A stretch of DNA of 64,000 nt from Martelella sp. NC20 (GCF_013459645.1 NZ_CP054861.1:1104001-1168000), one strand, 5' to 3'; shown: positions 1 to 8,601, numbered from the stretch's first letter. Numbers and translations: made by a program. Notes: generated by a model not told the origin, from the sequence alone.

Positions 1-381
1 ATCGACGGCGATGGTCCCGAACCCGTGGGTCAGCGCAATCCGGCAGTGCTCTACGGTCTCGGCAACATCATCGAGAACGCCGTCGAACACGCAAGCCGCG
101 AAGTGACAATCGAAGCGCATCACGATGCCACCCGCGTGACGATCACCGTCAGCGACGACGGCGACGGCTATACGCCGGACATTCTCGCGCGCATCGGCGA
201 TCCCTTCGTCTCAGACCGCCATTCCGACCGTCAGGGCGCCAATCGGGCGGGGGGGCTCGGGCTCGGCCTGTTCATCGCCAAGACGCTTTTGGAGCGCGCC
301 GGCGCGACGCTGACCTTCGAAAACGCCGGCGGCGCCCGCATCACCATCACCTGGCCGCGCTGGCGGATGGAGACGGATTGA
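1..381 (+). CDS. actS: ActS/RegB/PrrB-like sensor histidine kinase, C-terminal part (cut by window edge)
   Basis: Only the last 126 residues are present; the frame is open to base 1. They form a HATPase_c domain: N box IIENAVEHA, G1 box SDDGDGY and G2 box GGLGLGLFIAKTLLERAG, ending in a short WPRWRMETD tail. This arrangement resembles the RegB/PrrB/ActS group, redox- or acid-responsive membrane kinases that phosphorylate RegA/PrrA/ActR. The membrane sensor and the H box lie outside the window, so the subgroup is an inference. In rhizobia actS is normally followed directly by actR. Here it is followed by an IS110 transposase, while an actR-like gene lies near 61 kb on the opposite strand. Confidence 0.7.
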   Translation: MDGDGPEPVGQRNPAVLYGLGNIIENAVEHASREVTIEAHHDATRVTITVSDDGDGYTPDILARIGDPFVSDRHSDRQGANRAGGLGLGLFIAKTLLERAGATLTFENAGGARITITWPRWRMETD

Positions 382-543
382 GGTCGGCCGGGTGGAATGA
401 CCTGCGCAGACTGCTGGAATGTCCCTCCGCTGAGGGGCGCCATACACGGCATTATGGCACTGCTGTCCGGTTTGGCCTGCACCAGCAGCCTTGATACCGA
501 AGTCTCGACTAACCATAGGCATCGGCCACCCCCACCTGCGTCA

Positions 544-1494
544 TCAACTCTGTTGGCTTAGCTGGTCTCTGAACCTTGCATTCAATGTGATGACTATCTT
601 TCGCATGACCGCGGCGAGGGCGACGATTGGCTTTTTACCGTTGTGGATGAGGCGTTTGTAGAATTCGACGAATTCGCCCCTTCCTTGTGCGGCCTGCATG
701 GCGGGCATGAACAGGATCGTTCGCACGGCTGGCCGTCCACCGCGCATCCTGCGGTAGCCGATCTTGTTGCCGCTTTCGTTTGGATGAGGCGCCAGGCCCG
801 CCAGAGCCGCTGCTTGCTTTCGGTCCATCTTCCCCAGTTCCGGTATGGCGGCAATGAGGGCTGCGGCCGTCGTTTCGCCGATACCCTTCATGGCGGTTGC
901 GGTCCTGGCCCTCTGCACAAGGGATGCGGAGCGCATCAGCGCACTGATGGCTTTGTCGACAAGCACGATCTGCCGGTTGAGGACAGTGAGCAGGGCCTTG
1001 AAGGTGGCGGCCAGGTCGCGCCCGCCCAGTTCGCGCGCGCTTGGGGCCTTGGCGCGATTCTGCTCGGCCACCCTCATGGCCACCAGATCGGCGCGGCGGC
1101 GCACGAGAGCCTTGAGCCTTGCCTCACAGGGGTCCTCCGCATGCCATAAAGGCAGGGTTGCCCATCGCTCCAGCCCATAGGCGACCATTTCCCGCGCATC
1201 GATCGCATCGCTCTTGCCCAAGCGGCCGCGTGACCGGATGAAAGCCTTGAGCTTGCGTGTGTCGGCGCGATGGAGCGGAAGTTTCAGGCCCCGGCATTCT
1301 TCCATCAAGATGATCTCGTAGCCGCCGGTGGGCTCGCAAATGACCAGGTCGACATCGCACTTTCGCAGGAAGTGCCGGATCTGTTTTCGCTGGTTGGGAA
1401 TGACCGTCGCGATGCGGCCGTCAAAAATGGCGATGGTGTCCTTGGCGACATCGACGCCAAGGCAACGGCACGGGGGATGATGCAAAAAGGTCAT
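544..1494 (-). CDS. IS110-family transposase (DEDD recombinase)
   Basis: A 316-residue protein. The N-terminal RuvC-like domain carries the acidic residues: GVDVAKD (residues about 13-19), CEPTGGYE (about 53-60) and KSDAIDA (about 94-100). The C-terminal Tnp20 domain has the AALAGLAPHPNESG segment and a following RMRGGRPAVR motif, where the serine of NESG is the likely catalytic residue of this family. The ATG at 1494 was preferred over an ATG at 1614 because it gives the usual family length, begins just before the conserved domain, and is preceded by AGAGAGGA about ten bases upstream. The frame is intact, so the enzyme is probably functional. Confidence 0.92.
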   Translation of the reverse strand: MTFLHHPPCRCLGVDVAKDTIAIFDGRIATVIPNQRKQIRHFLRKCDVDLVICEPTGGYEIILMEECRGLKLPLHRADTRKLKAFIRSRGRLGKSDAIDAREMVAYGLERWATLPLWHAEDPCEARLKALVRRRADLVAMRVAEQNRAKAPSARELGGRDLAATFKALLTVLNRQIVLVDKAISALMRSASLVQRARTATAMKGIGETTAAALIAAIPELGKMDRKQAAALAGLAPHPNESGNKIGYRRMRGGRPAVRTILFMPAMQAAQGRGEFVEFYKRLIHNGKKPIVALAAVMRKIVITLNARFRDQLSQQS

Positions 1495-1690
1495 GGTGAT
1501 GCTATCCTCTCTAGGCTTCGGATTGTTTGCGGGCGTGCCAGGCAGCGGCCCAATCAACTCTCCAAGCGATGGCAGAGTGCGGCAGTGACCTTGATGACGT
1601 CGGGTGTTGCCCAATCCTCGGACGGTCGCCTGCCACAGCAGCTGCGGGCTGTGAAAGAGCCCGCAGCTGCGCCAACATCATAACCTGCAT
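1495..1690 (-). ncRNA. candidate IS110 bridge (seek) RNA region
   Basis: In the IS110 subgroup the non-coding leader before the transposase gene is transcribed as a guide RNA whose loops pair with donor and target DNA. This leader is about 196 bases, a suitable size. It contains a perfect 13-bp hairpin: arms GCAGCTGCGGGCT (1638-1650) and AGCCCGCAGCTGC (1658-1670) with a 7-base loop, placed at the 5' end of the leader as read on the minus strand. No other function for the leader is apparent. The assignment to a guide RNA is inference from family knowledge; the loops that would pair with target DNA were not identified. Confidence 0.4.
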
Positions 1691-1700
1691 TCAACAAACA

Positions 1701-1842
1701 ATCCTCGGCCCTGTGCCGAGGATCCAATCACGTCTGTCGCGAGCGGAGTTGGCGGCGAGCGCATAATAGCACCTCGGCCAGAGCCGACCGACACGCCCGT
1801 CGCGGAGTGATGTGCTTAGATCCTCGGCACAAGGCCGAGGAT
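1701..1842. repeat. inverted pair of palindromic repeats (REPIN-like)
   Basis: Two copies of the same palindrome, arms ATCCTCGGC and GCCGAGGAT with a 5-base loop, stand at 1701-1723 and 1820-1842 in opposite orientation. They enclose about 96 bases with no gene. A third copy follows gyrB at 42312. The layout matches paired REP elements of bacterial intergenic regions. Confidence 0.7.
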
Positions 1843-1885
1843 GACGCCGAGCAGGAGGAGAGGGCGGTGAACCAGCTCTACCGCC

Positions 1886-3085
1886 CTAAAACCGTGCCGC
1901 GATCCATGCGGCAAGGCGGGCGGCGACGTCGGACTTTGGCATGTCGGGCCAGCTTTCCGCGCCGTCCTTCGTCACCAGCGTGACCCGGTTGCGCAGGCCG
2001 CCCATGACGCCGTCCTCCGACACGTCGTTGGCGACGATCAGGTCGGCGCCCTTGCGGGCGAGCTTGTCGCTTGCATAGGCCGTGACATCATTGGTTTCGG
2101 CGGCAAAGCCGACAACCAGCGCCGGGCGCTCCGGGTGATGGCCGACCGTTTTGAGGATGTCGGGGTTCTCGACCAGTTTCAGCGGCGGCGGGGCTTCGCC
2201 GGGCTTCTTCTTCATCTTCTGGCTGGCCGCGTCTTCCGCCCGCCAGTCGGACACCGCCGCGACCATCACCGCGATATCGGCGGGCAGGGCTGCTTCCACC
2301 GCGGCAAGCATCTCGCGCGCGCTTTCGACATGCACGGTCGTGAGGCCGTCGGGATCGGCGATATTGACCGGGCCGGAGACCAGCGTCACCTCGGCGCCGA
2401 GCCGGGCAAGGGCTGCGGCGATCGCGTGGCCCTGACGGCCGGAGGAACGGTTGGCGATATAGCGGACCGGGTCGATCGCCTCGACCGTCGGACCGGAGGT
2501 GACGACCGCGCGCCGGCCGGCAAGCGGCTTCGGCGCGGGTATCAGCGCAGCCTCGATCGCCGCGACGATTTCGAGCGGCTCCACCATTCGTCCGGTGCCG
2601 GCCTCGCCGCGCTCCGCCATCTCGCCGACGCCGGGACCGACCGTCATCACGCCATCGGCGCGCAAGGTCGCGAGATTGCGCTTCGTCGGCGCTGCGGTCC
2701 ACATTTTCGGGTTCATCGCGGGGGCGATCAGGACCGGGCAATCGCGCGCCAGAAGCACCGCGCCGGCGAGATCGTCGGCGATACCGGCCGCCATCTTCGC
2801 CATCAGGCTGGCGGTGGCGGGCGCGACGACGATCAGGTCATGCTCGCGGGCCAGGCGGATATGGCCGACATCCTGCTCGTCCTCGCGCGAAAACAGATCG
2901 GTGAACACATGCCCGCCGGAAAGCGCGCCGACGGCAAGCGGCGTGATGAATTCACAGGCAGCCGCCGTCATCACCGGCGTTACCGCCGCCCCGCGCTCCT
3001 TCAGCCGCCGGATCAGGTCGAGGCTCTTATAGGCCGCGATGCCGCCGGAGATGATCAGAAGGATGCGTTTGTCCTGAAGCGACAT
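1886..3085 (-). CDS. coaBC: bifunctional phosphopantothenoylcysteine decarboxylase / phosphopantothenate-cysteine ligase
   Basis: A 399-residue cytoplasmic enzyme of coenzyme A synthesis: CoaB joins cysteine to 4'-phosphopantothenate and CoaC decarboxylates the product. The flavin-binding CoaC half comes first, with the start LLIISGGIAAYKSLDLIRRL and the PAMNPKMW motif near residue 125. The CoaB half starts around residue 190 with VVTSGPTVEAIDPVRYI and NRSSGRQG, and the lysine-rich loop KMKKKPGE lies near residue 290. Length and order of domains are typical. It is transcribed leftward, away from the GyrI-like gene, with a 207-bp divergent region between them. Confidence 0.97.
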   Translation of the reverse strand: MSLQDKRILLIISGGIAAYKSLDLIRRLKERGAAVTPVMTAAACEFITPLAVGALSGGHVFTDLFSREDEQDVGHIRLAREHDLIVVAPATASLMAKMAAGIADDLAGAVLLARDCPVLIAPAMNPKMWTAAPTKRNLATLRADGVMTVGPGVGEMAERGEAGTGRMVEPLEIVAAIEAALIPAPKPLAGRRAVVTSGPTVEAIDPVRYIANRSSGRQGHAIAAALARLGAEVTLVSGPVNIADPDGLTTVHVESAREMLAAVEAALPADIAVMVAAVSDWRAEDAASQKMKKKPGEAPPPLKLVENPDILKTVGHHPERPALVVGFAAETNDVTAYASDKLARKGADLIVANDVSEDGVMGGLRNRVTLVTKDGAESWPDMPKSDVAARLAAWIAARF

Positions 3086-3292
3086 GAGCGTGCTTTCCCT
3101 ACCATTCTGCCGCTATCATTAGCATGGATGCCCCACCGGAAAACCCTCCCTTGAAGGAGGAGGGGCTGAGCAAAGGAAATTTTTTTCATCTGACGGCCCG
3201 ATGAACTCGGATAAGGAAAAAATCTTCTGCTGAATTCGTTGGCTCCAAAGACACGCGGGTCTATCACACCTGTCGAAACGGGGTGGGCCGAG

Positions 3293-3757
3293 ATGAAGAT
3301 TATCGAGACGGATGCATTCAAGGGGCTGGTGGCAACGCGCCATCTCACCATCCGCGACGTGAAGACGACGGCGGCGGAACTGTCGCCGAAGATTGAAAAC
3401 GAGGCTGCCGCCTGTGGCCTCGCGATCGCCGGTCCATGGATATTCATCGCGCAGAACCTGCCGCATGACGGCAAGACGCTGTTCGACTGGACGATCTGCT
3501 GCCCGGTGACAGAGCCTGCGGGATACAGCCATCATGGCGCGTTCGCACTTCGCGATTTCGAGCCGATCATGGTCGCGACCCATACCTACCAGGGCACGAC
3601 GCGCGGCCTCTTCACGAAGGGCTATGCGCCTCTTGTGGAGGAGATCAGCGTATCGCGCCACATCTTCTCGGGCGAGAGCAGGGAGATCTACCACGCCTGG
3701 AACGGGCACAAGGCCGGATATCACCGGATCGAGATCCAGTTCGGCCTTGCCCGCTGA
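3293..3757 (+). CDS. GyrI-like / AraC effector-binding domain protein
   Basis: A 154-residue protein without a DNA-binding domain. The whole chain looks like a stand-alone GyrI-like (SOUL-related) small-molecule-binding domain, with the typical segment PHDGKTLFDWTICCPV in the middle and a C-terminal YHRIEIQFGLAR strand. Proteins of this kind bind hydrophobic or cationic ligands, or inhibit DNA gyrase; the ligand here cannot be told. The ATG at 3293 was chosen; a TTG start at 3239 would add 18 residues that do not resemble the domain. No partner gene is adjacent on the same strand. Confidence 0.6.
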   Translation: MKIIETDAFKGLVATRHLTIRDVKTTAAELSPKIENEAAACGLAIAGPWIFIAQNLPHDGKTLFDWTICCPVTEPAGYSHHGAFALRDFEPIMVATHTYQGTTRGLFTKGYAPLVEEISVSRHIFSGESREIYHAWNGHKAGYHRIEIQFGLAR

Positions 3758-3797
3758 AGCCGGCGCCGCCCGCTAAAGAGCCGCGCCGGGAAGAAGC

Positions 3798-5042
3798 CTA
3801 CTTCGAGAAATCGAGCGCACGGTCGCCGTTTTCGTCCCTGATCCGGGTCGGCAGGCCGATCTGGTTCAGGATATGCAGGAACGGCTTGGGCGGCAGTTCC
3901 TCGACATTGGCCATGGTCTTCACGTCCCACTCGCCGGACGCCACCAGGATCGCGGCGGCGACCGGGGGAACGCCGGCGGTGTAGGAAATGCCCTGCGAAC
4001 CCACCTCGTTATAAGCTTCCTTATGGTCGGAGACATTGTAGATGAACACTTCGGCCGGCTTGCCGTCCTTGGTGCCCTTGACGAAATCGCCGATGCAGGT
4101 GTTGCCGGTATAGCCGGGCGCGAGCGAGGAGGGGTCGGGCAGCACGGCCTTGACCACCTTGAGCGGGACGACTTCCTGTCCATCCGCCAGCTTCACCTTC
4201 TGCTCGGACAGCAGGCCGAGACTTTTCAGCACGGTGAACACATTGATGTAGTGATCGCCGAAGCCCATCCAGAAACGGACATTGGGCGAGCCCATGTTCT
4301 TGGCCAGCGAATGGATCTCGTCATGGCCGGACATGTAGGCCTTCTGCTTGCCGACGACCGGCAGGTCGAATTCATGGCCGATCTCGAACATCCTGTTCGT
4401 GGTCCATTCATTGTTCTGCCAGGCATAGACCACGCCGGTGAATTCGCGGAAATTGATCTCGGGATCGAAATTGGTGGCGAAATACTTGCCGTGGCTACCG
4501 GCATTGATGTCGACGATATCGATATCGGTGATGTCGTCGACATAGTCGTCCTTCGCAAGCCGCGCATAGGCGTTGACCACGCCCGGGTCGAAACCGGCGC
4601 CGAGGATCGCGGTCACGCCCTTGTCGGCGCAGCGATCCTTGCGCTTCCATTCGTAGTTTCCATACCACGGCGGGGTTTCGCAGATCTTGTCCGGCTCCTC
4701 GTGGATGGCGGTGTCGATATAGGCCGCGCCGGTCTCGAGGCAGGCTTCCAGAACCGACATGTTGAGGAAGGCGGTGCCGACATTGATGACGATCTCGACG
4801 CCGGTCTCGCGGATCAGGCTGACGGTTGCCGGAATATCGAGGGCGTCGAGCTGATGAGCCTGCAGGACGCCCTGCTGCTTCATCGCCTTCTTTTCCATGA
4901 CGCTGGCAATGATCGCGTCGCATTTCGACCTGGTGCGCGAGGCGATGTGAATATCGCCCAGCACATCATTGTTCTGGGCGCATTTGTGCGCAACCACCTG
5001 GGCGACGCCGCCGGCGCCGATAATCAGGACATTCTTCTTCAT
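3798..5042 (-). CDS. carboxynorspermidine/carboxyspermidine dehydrogenase (saccharopine dehydrogenase family)
   Basis: A 414-residue NAD(P)H-dependent enzyme with an N-terminal Rossmann motif VLIIGAGGVAQVVAHKCAQ and the saccharopine-dehydrogenase fold. The family includes LYS1-like lysine enzymes, but the adjacent nspC-like decarboxylase gene points to carboxy(nor)spermidine synthase: it condenses aspartate semialdehyde with putrescine or diaminopropane, and the decarboxylase then yields spermidine or norspermidine. The upstream gene ends 106 bp before this start, so the two are likely one operon. Which diamine is used cannot be told from sequence. Confidence 0.85.
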   Translation of the reverse strand: MKKNVLIIGAGGVAQVVAHKCAQNNDVLGDIHIASRTRSKCDAIIASVMEKKAMKQQGVLQAHQLDALDIPATVSLIRETGVEIVINVGTAFLNMSVLEACLETGAAYIDTAIHEEPDKICETPPWYGNYEWKRKDRCADKGVTAILGAGFDPGVVNAYARLAKDDYVDDITDIDIVDINAGSHGKYFATNFDPEINFREFTGVVYAWQNNEWTTNRMFEIGHEFDLPVVGKQKAYMSGHDEIHSLAKNMGSPNVRFWMGFGDHYINVFTVLKSLGLLSEQKVKLADGQEVVPLKVVKAVLPDPSSLAPGYTGNTCIGDFVKGTKDGKPAEVFIYNVSDHKEAYNEVGSQGISYTAGVPPVAAAILVASGEWDVKTMANVEELPPKPFLHILNQIGLPTRIRDENGDRALDFSK

Positions 5043-5148
5043 CAGGACAACGTCTCCGGTTTCGTCCGTTGTGGCCGTCGGGCCGGTGAAAACGCAAGCG
5101 CGTCAGGGAATGGCGGATACCGTCCCCAAACGCACCGCAGATATGGCG

Positions 5149-6243
5149 TCACGACAGGCTCGCGACATAATCCTCATAGCCGAACCGGCGCACGGGACGG
5201 ATGGTTCCATCGAGCTCGCGATGGGCGATTGCCGGCATTTTCACGCCATTAAACCAGTTCTTCTTGACCATCGTATAACCGGCGGCATTTTCGATCGAGA
5301 GGCGATCTCCGATCCTGACCGGCTGTTCGAAGGAAAACTCGCCGAAGATATCGCCCGCAAGGCAGGATTTGCCGCAGATCATCACCTTGTGCGGGCCGGT
5401 ATCGGGCGACAGTTTCGCGCGCTCGCGGTAGATCAGCAGATCCAGCATATGGGCCTCGATCGATGAATCGACAATGGCAAGGTCCTTGCCGTTGTTGAGC
5501 GTATCGAGCACCGTGACCTCGAGCGTCGCGGCCCCCGTGATCGCGGCCTCGCCCGGTTCCAGATAGACCTGGACGCCATATTTCTGCGCAAAGGCCTTGA
5601 GCCGCGCTGCCAGCGTTTCCAAGGGATAGTTTTCGCCGGTAAAGTGAATGCCCCCGCCGAGACTGACCCAGTCGAGCCGCGACAGCAGGTGGCCGAAACG
5701 GTCCTCGATCACGGCGAGCATCTCGTCGAACCGCTCGAAATCCTCGTTTTCGCAATTGTTATGAAACATGAAGCCCGAAACCTTGTCGAGCACCGCCTCG
5801 ATCGCCGCCGGATCATGCTCGCCGAGCCGCGAGAACGGGCGCGCGGGATCGGCAAGATCGAAACCCGAGCTCGAGACCTGCGGATTGACGCGCAGGCCGC
5901 GGATCCTGTCGGCCGACTGCCGCTCGAACCGGGTCAGCTGGCCGATCGAGTTGAAGATGATCTTGTCGCAATTGGCCAGCACCTCGTCGATCTCGTCGTC
6001 GCCGTAGGCCACCGCATAGGCATGGGTCTCGCCGCCGAATTTCTCAAAGCCGAGCTTGACCTCATAGAGCGATGACGAGGTGGTGCCGGCCATATACCGG
6101 CTCATGAGATCGAACACCGACCATGTGGCAAAGCATTTGAGCGCGAGCAGGGCTTTCGCGCCGGAGGCCTCGCTGAGCCAGGCGATCTTTTCCATGTTCG
6201 CCGTCAGGCGCTGCTTGTCGATGAGATAATAGGGCGTTTGCAT
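5149..6243 (-). CDS. nspC: carboxynorspermidine/carboxyspermidine decarboxylase
   Basis: A 364-residue PLP enzyme of the alanine-racemase-like fold III group. It starts QTPYYLIDKQRLTANMEKI, with the PLP-lysine region GAKALLALKCFATWSV near residue 35, and has the CASDC signature segments GLRVNPQVS (about 135) and GGGIHFTGENY (about 230). Near residue 290 is the KSCLAGDIFGEF motif, whose cysteine and aspartate belong to the active site at the dimer interface. It is the first gene of the leftward polyamine pair and catalyses the final decarboxylation. Together the two genes form an S-adenosylmethionine-independent route to spermidine-type polyamines. Confidence 0.9.
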   Translation of the reverse strand: MQTPYYLIDKQRLTANMEKIAWLSEASGAKALLALKCFATWSVFDLMSRYMAGTTSSSLYEVKLGFEKFGGETHAYAVAYGDDEIDEVLANCDKIIFNSIGQLTRFERQSADRIRGLRVNPQVSSSGFDLADPARPFSRLGEHDPAAIEAVLDKVSGFMFHNNCENEDFERFDEMLAVIEDRFGHLLSRLDWVSLGGGIHFTGENYPLETLAARLKAFAQKYGVQVYLEPGEAAITGAATLEVTVLDTLNNGKDLAIVDSSIEAHMLDLLIYRERAKLSPDTGPHKVMICGKSCLAGDIFGEFSFEQPVRIGDRLSIENAAGYTMVKKNWFNGVKMPAIAHRELDGTIRPVRRFGYEDYVASLS

Positions 6244-6434
6244 CGGCGTAACCTCTTCGGGTCGGCGTCAAAGAAGCGCCCGAACGGCGCGGGCTGTCGA
6301 GGTCTACATATTCAAGCGGGCGGTAAAATCAACCTCAGAGCGGGGATTTCGCCGGCGCGCCAACCAAAGACGCGGGCGCAAGGCCGAAAACGCGGTCCGG
6401 GACCGGAGCGTTTTTGGCCATGCCGGCCCCGCCC

Positions 6435-7388
6435 TCAGCCCTTCAACAGGTAGCGCGCGGCATCCTCGTCGGTAATCAGCGCGTTGATCTGGCCGCCGCG
6501 CACGGCCGCTCGGATGGCGCGGTGCTTTCGGCTGCCGCGGGCCATGCCGAACACGGCGGTATCCTCATGAACGGGTATCGGAATGCTGGCGACGCGCTGG
6601 TTGATCGGGTGATCCAGGAGTTCGCCATTGTCGTCGAAAATCCAGCCGCAGATTTCACCGGCCGCCCCTGCGGCGACCAGTTCGTCCATCTCGTCGGCGT
6701 TCAGGAAGCCATCGACCAGAAGCGGCGCGCGCTGGCCAAGCTCGCCGATGCCGACGAAGGTCGCGTCCGCCCTCGCGCCGAGCTCCAGCGTCGGCTTCAC
6801 CAGCGGCTGGGCATGAAACAGGATGCGCTCCTCTGGCGTGGAGACCAGAACCGGCAGCGGCATCGGGAAATGCCGGGCATTGATGGCATCGGCCATCAGG
6901 AAAATGACGTTGTAATAGGCGGCCGAGCCATCCGGGCTGATATTGCCGGTCAGCGACACGATCCGGTGCTGCGGACAGTCCATCGGCGGCAATTGCTCGA
7001 CGGCGGCGCGCAGCGTCCGCCCGGTGCCCATCGCGAGCACGGTCGGCTCGGTGCGCTTCAGCCAGCGCTCGATCTCGGCCGCGCCCTCCTCGGCGATGCC
7101 GGCGACGGAGGTATCCGAACTTGGATCGCTCGGCACCACCACCGCCTGTTTCAGCCCGAATGTCTGCTGCAATGCGCTCGAGAGCGCCAGGCATTCGGCG
7201 ATCGGGTGGTCGAGGCGGACCTTGATCAGCCGCTCGGACATCGCCAGCGACACCAGCCGCTGGGCGCTCTGGCGCGAAATGCCCATGGCGGCGGCAATCT
7301 CGTCCTGGGTGCGGCCGGCGACATAGTAAAGCCAGCCGGCCCGCGCGGCATCGTCAAGACGGGAAGTTGTGCCGGTTTTTTTCGCCAT
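6435..7388 (-). CDS. SorC/DeoR-family sugar-responsive transcriptional regulator (SmoC-like)
   Basis: A 317-residue protein. The N-terminal helix-turn-helix lies at residues about 18-45 (YYVAGRTQDEIAAAMGIS then RQSAQRLVSLA). It is followed by the SorC sugar-phosphate-binding domain (AVVVPSD, LAMGTGRTL, VSLTGNIS, GQINALITDEDAARYLL). Such regulators sense phosphorylated sugars and usually control a neighbouring sugar operon. Sequence style resembles SmoC of rhizobial sorbitol/mannitol clusters, but the smo operon here is about 35 kb away, so the target is open. The ATG at 7388 was chosen because the preceding 40 codons are not domain-like. It is divergent from the epimerase gene. Confidence 0.85.
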   Translation of the reverse strand: MAKKTGTTSRLDDAARAGWLYYVAGRTQDEIAAAMGISRQSAQRLVSLAMSERLIKVRLDHPIAECLALSSALQQTFGLKQAVVVPSDPSSDTSVAGIAEEGAAEIERWLKRTEPTVLAMGTGRTLRAAVEQLPPMDCPQHRIVSLTGNISPDGSAAYYNVIFLMADAINARHFPMPLPVLVSTPEERILFHAQPLVKPTLELGARADATFVGIGELGQRAPLLVDGFLNADEMDELVAAGAAGEICGWIFDDNGELLDHPINQRVASIPIPVHEDTAVFGMARGSRKHRAIRAAVRGGQINALITDEDAARYLLKG

Positions 7389-7492
7389 TGCGGGGCCGCC
7401 ATGTTGTTTTGTTGAGGCTTCGTCAATCGGCAGCAGCTTAGAGCCTGCGGCGCCTGAAGGGAACCGGTCGCAGCGTTCCACGACAATCATTC

Positions 7493-7518
7493 CACGCAAA
7501 CCGGTCACGCAAACCGGT
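7493..7518. promoter_or_regulatory. tandem 13-bp repeat in the divergent regulator/epimerase promoter
   Basis: CACGCAAACCGGT occurs twice back to back (7493-7505 and 7506-7518), and a related GAACCGGT lies at 7461-7468. The repeat sits in the middle of the 261-bp region between the SorC-type gene and the epimerase gene. This is a plausible operator for the regulator, controlling itself and the divergent gene. Binding is inference. Confidence 0.45.
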
Positions 7519-7649
7519 TTCGGGCAAAATCACCGCGAACGCTTGTCGGGCGGGGGGCAAAGGCGATAAAAGCGGTCAGCAGCCGTTTCACGCGGCCTGA
7601 TCGCATCGGGAGAAGCCGGCATTTCAAAATGGCGGATAATGAGGAGCCC

Positions 7650-8540
7650 ATGAGCAAGCGTATCGTTTTCACCGGCGGCAGCGGCAAGGCCGGCCGCGAT
7701 GTCATTCCCTATCTTCTGGACAAGGGCCACTCCGTCCTCAATCTCGATCTGAAGCCGTTCGACCATCCCGGCGTCAACACGCTTGTGACCGACCTGACGA
7801 AGAGCGGCGAGGTTTTCAACGCGCTGTCGATGCATTTCGGTTTCGACGGTTACGAGACCGAAAGCCTGCCGCAGGCGCCGGATGCGGTGGTCCATTTCGC
7901 CGCCGTGCCGCGGGTGCTGCTGCAGCCCGACAACGTCACCTACGAGACCAATGTGATCTCGACCTACAATGTCATCGAGGCGGCGATGAAGCTTGGCGTG
8001 CGCAAGGTGATCATCGCCTCCAGCGAAACCACCTATGGCGTCTGCTTCACCGAGGGCGACAGGGATTTCCGGTCGTTTCCGCTGGAGGAGGATTACGACG
8101 TCGACCCGATGGACAGCTACGGGCTTTCCAAGGTCTGCAACGAAAAGACCGCGCGCGCCTTTGCCATGCGCTTTGGCGCCGACATCTATGCGCTGCGCAT
8201 CGGAAACGTGATCTCGCCGGAGGATTATGCCAATTTTCCGGGCTTCCTCGCCGATCCGCCGTCGCGCAAGCGCAATGCCTGGAGCTATATCGACGCCCGC
8301 GACCTCGGCCAGATCGTCGATTTGTGCCTTGAAAAGGACGGCCTCGGTTTTCAGGTGTTCAACGCCACCAACGACACCATCACCGCCAACGAGCCGACCC
8401 GGACCTTCCTCGCCAAATACGCCCCCGCCACGCCGATCACGCGCGAACTCGACGAATACGAGGCTCCCCTCTCCAACCGCAAGATCCGTGAGGTTCTGGG
8501 GTTCAAAGAGGAGCATGACTGGCGCAAATATGTGACGTGA
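7650..8540 (+). CDS. NAD-dependent epimerase/dehydratase family protein
   Basis: A 296-residue extended short-chain dehydrogenase. The Rossmann motif TGGSGKAG lies near residue 8, a serine of the ASSETTYG strand near residue 125, and the catalytic Y-x3-K pair in SYGLSKVCNEK near residue 155, so the active site looks intact. Substrate is not evident; relatives act on nucleotide sugars or on sugar acids. The ATG at 7650 is preceded by GAGGAG at good spacing and was preferred to an ATG at 7629. The divergent SorC-type regulator suggests a sugar-related role. Confidence 0.82.
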   Translation: MSKRIVFTGGSGKAGRDVIPYLLDKGHSVLNLDLKPFDHPGVNTLVTDLTKSGEVFNALSMHFGFDGYETESLPQAPDAVVHFAAVPRVLLQPDNVTYETNVISTYNVIEAAMKLGVRKVIIASSETTYGVCFTEGDRDFRSFPLEEDYDVDPMDSYGLSKVCNEKTARAFAMRFGADIYALRIGNVISPEDYANFPGFLADPPSRKRNAWSYIDARDLGQIVDLCLEKDGLGFQVFNATNDTITANEPTRTFLAKYAPATPITRELDEYEAPLSNRKIREVLGFKEEHDWRKYVT

Positions 8541-8601
8541 GGGGCGGTGAGTGTGACACTCGTTTCCGCTTTCGGCATTGACGCCGAAGAGGGCAGGGCT
8601 G

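Larger units (their letters stand above)
544..1690 (-). mobile_element. IS110-family insertion sequence (ends approximate)
   Basis: The element consists of one DEDD transposase gene with a long non-coding leader (1495-1690) upstream of its start and a short 3' flank reaching toward the kinase stop at 381. IS110 elements usually lack terminal inverted repeats and target duplications, so the exact ends cannot be read from one copy. The right limit is placed just before the palindromic repeat at 1701; the left end may lie anywhere between 382 and 543. The element sits exactly where actR would be expected after actS. Confidence 0.7.

Noticed and set aside
543..1561. shared ATCAACTCT at 543-551 and 1553-1561 as IS110 end repeats
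   Set aside because: Nine bases can match by chance over this length, and the first copy overlaps the transposase stop; not enough to define the ends.
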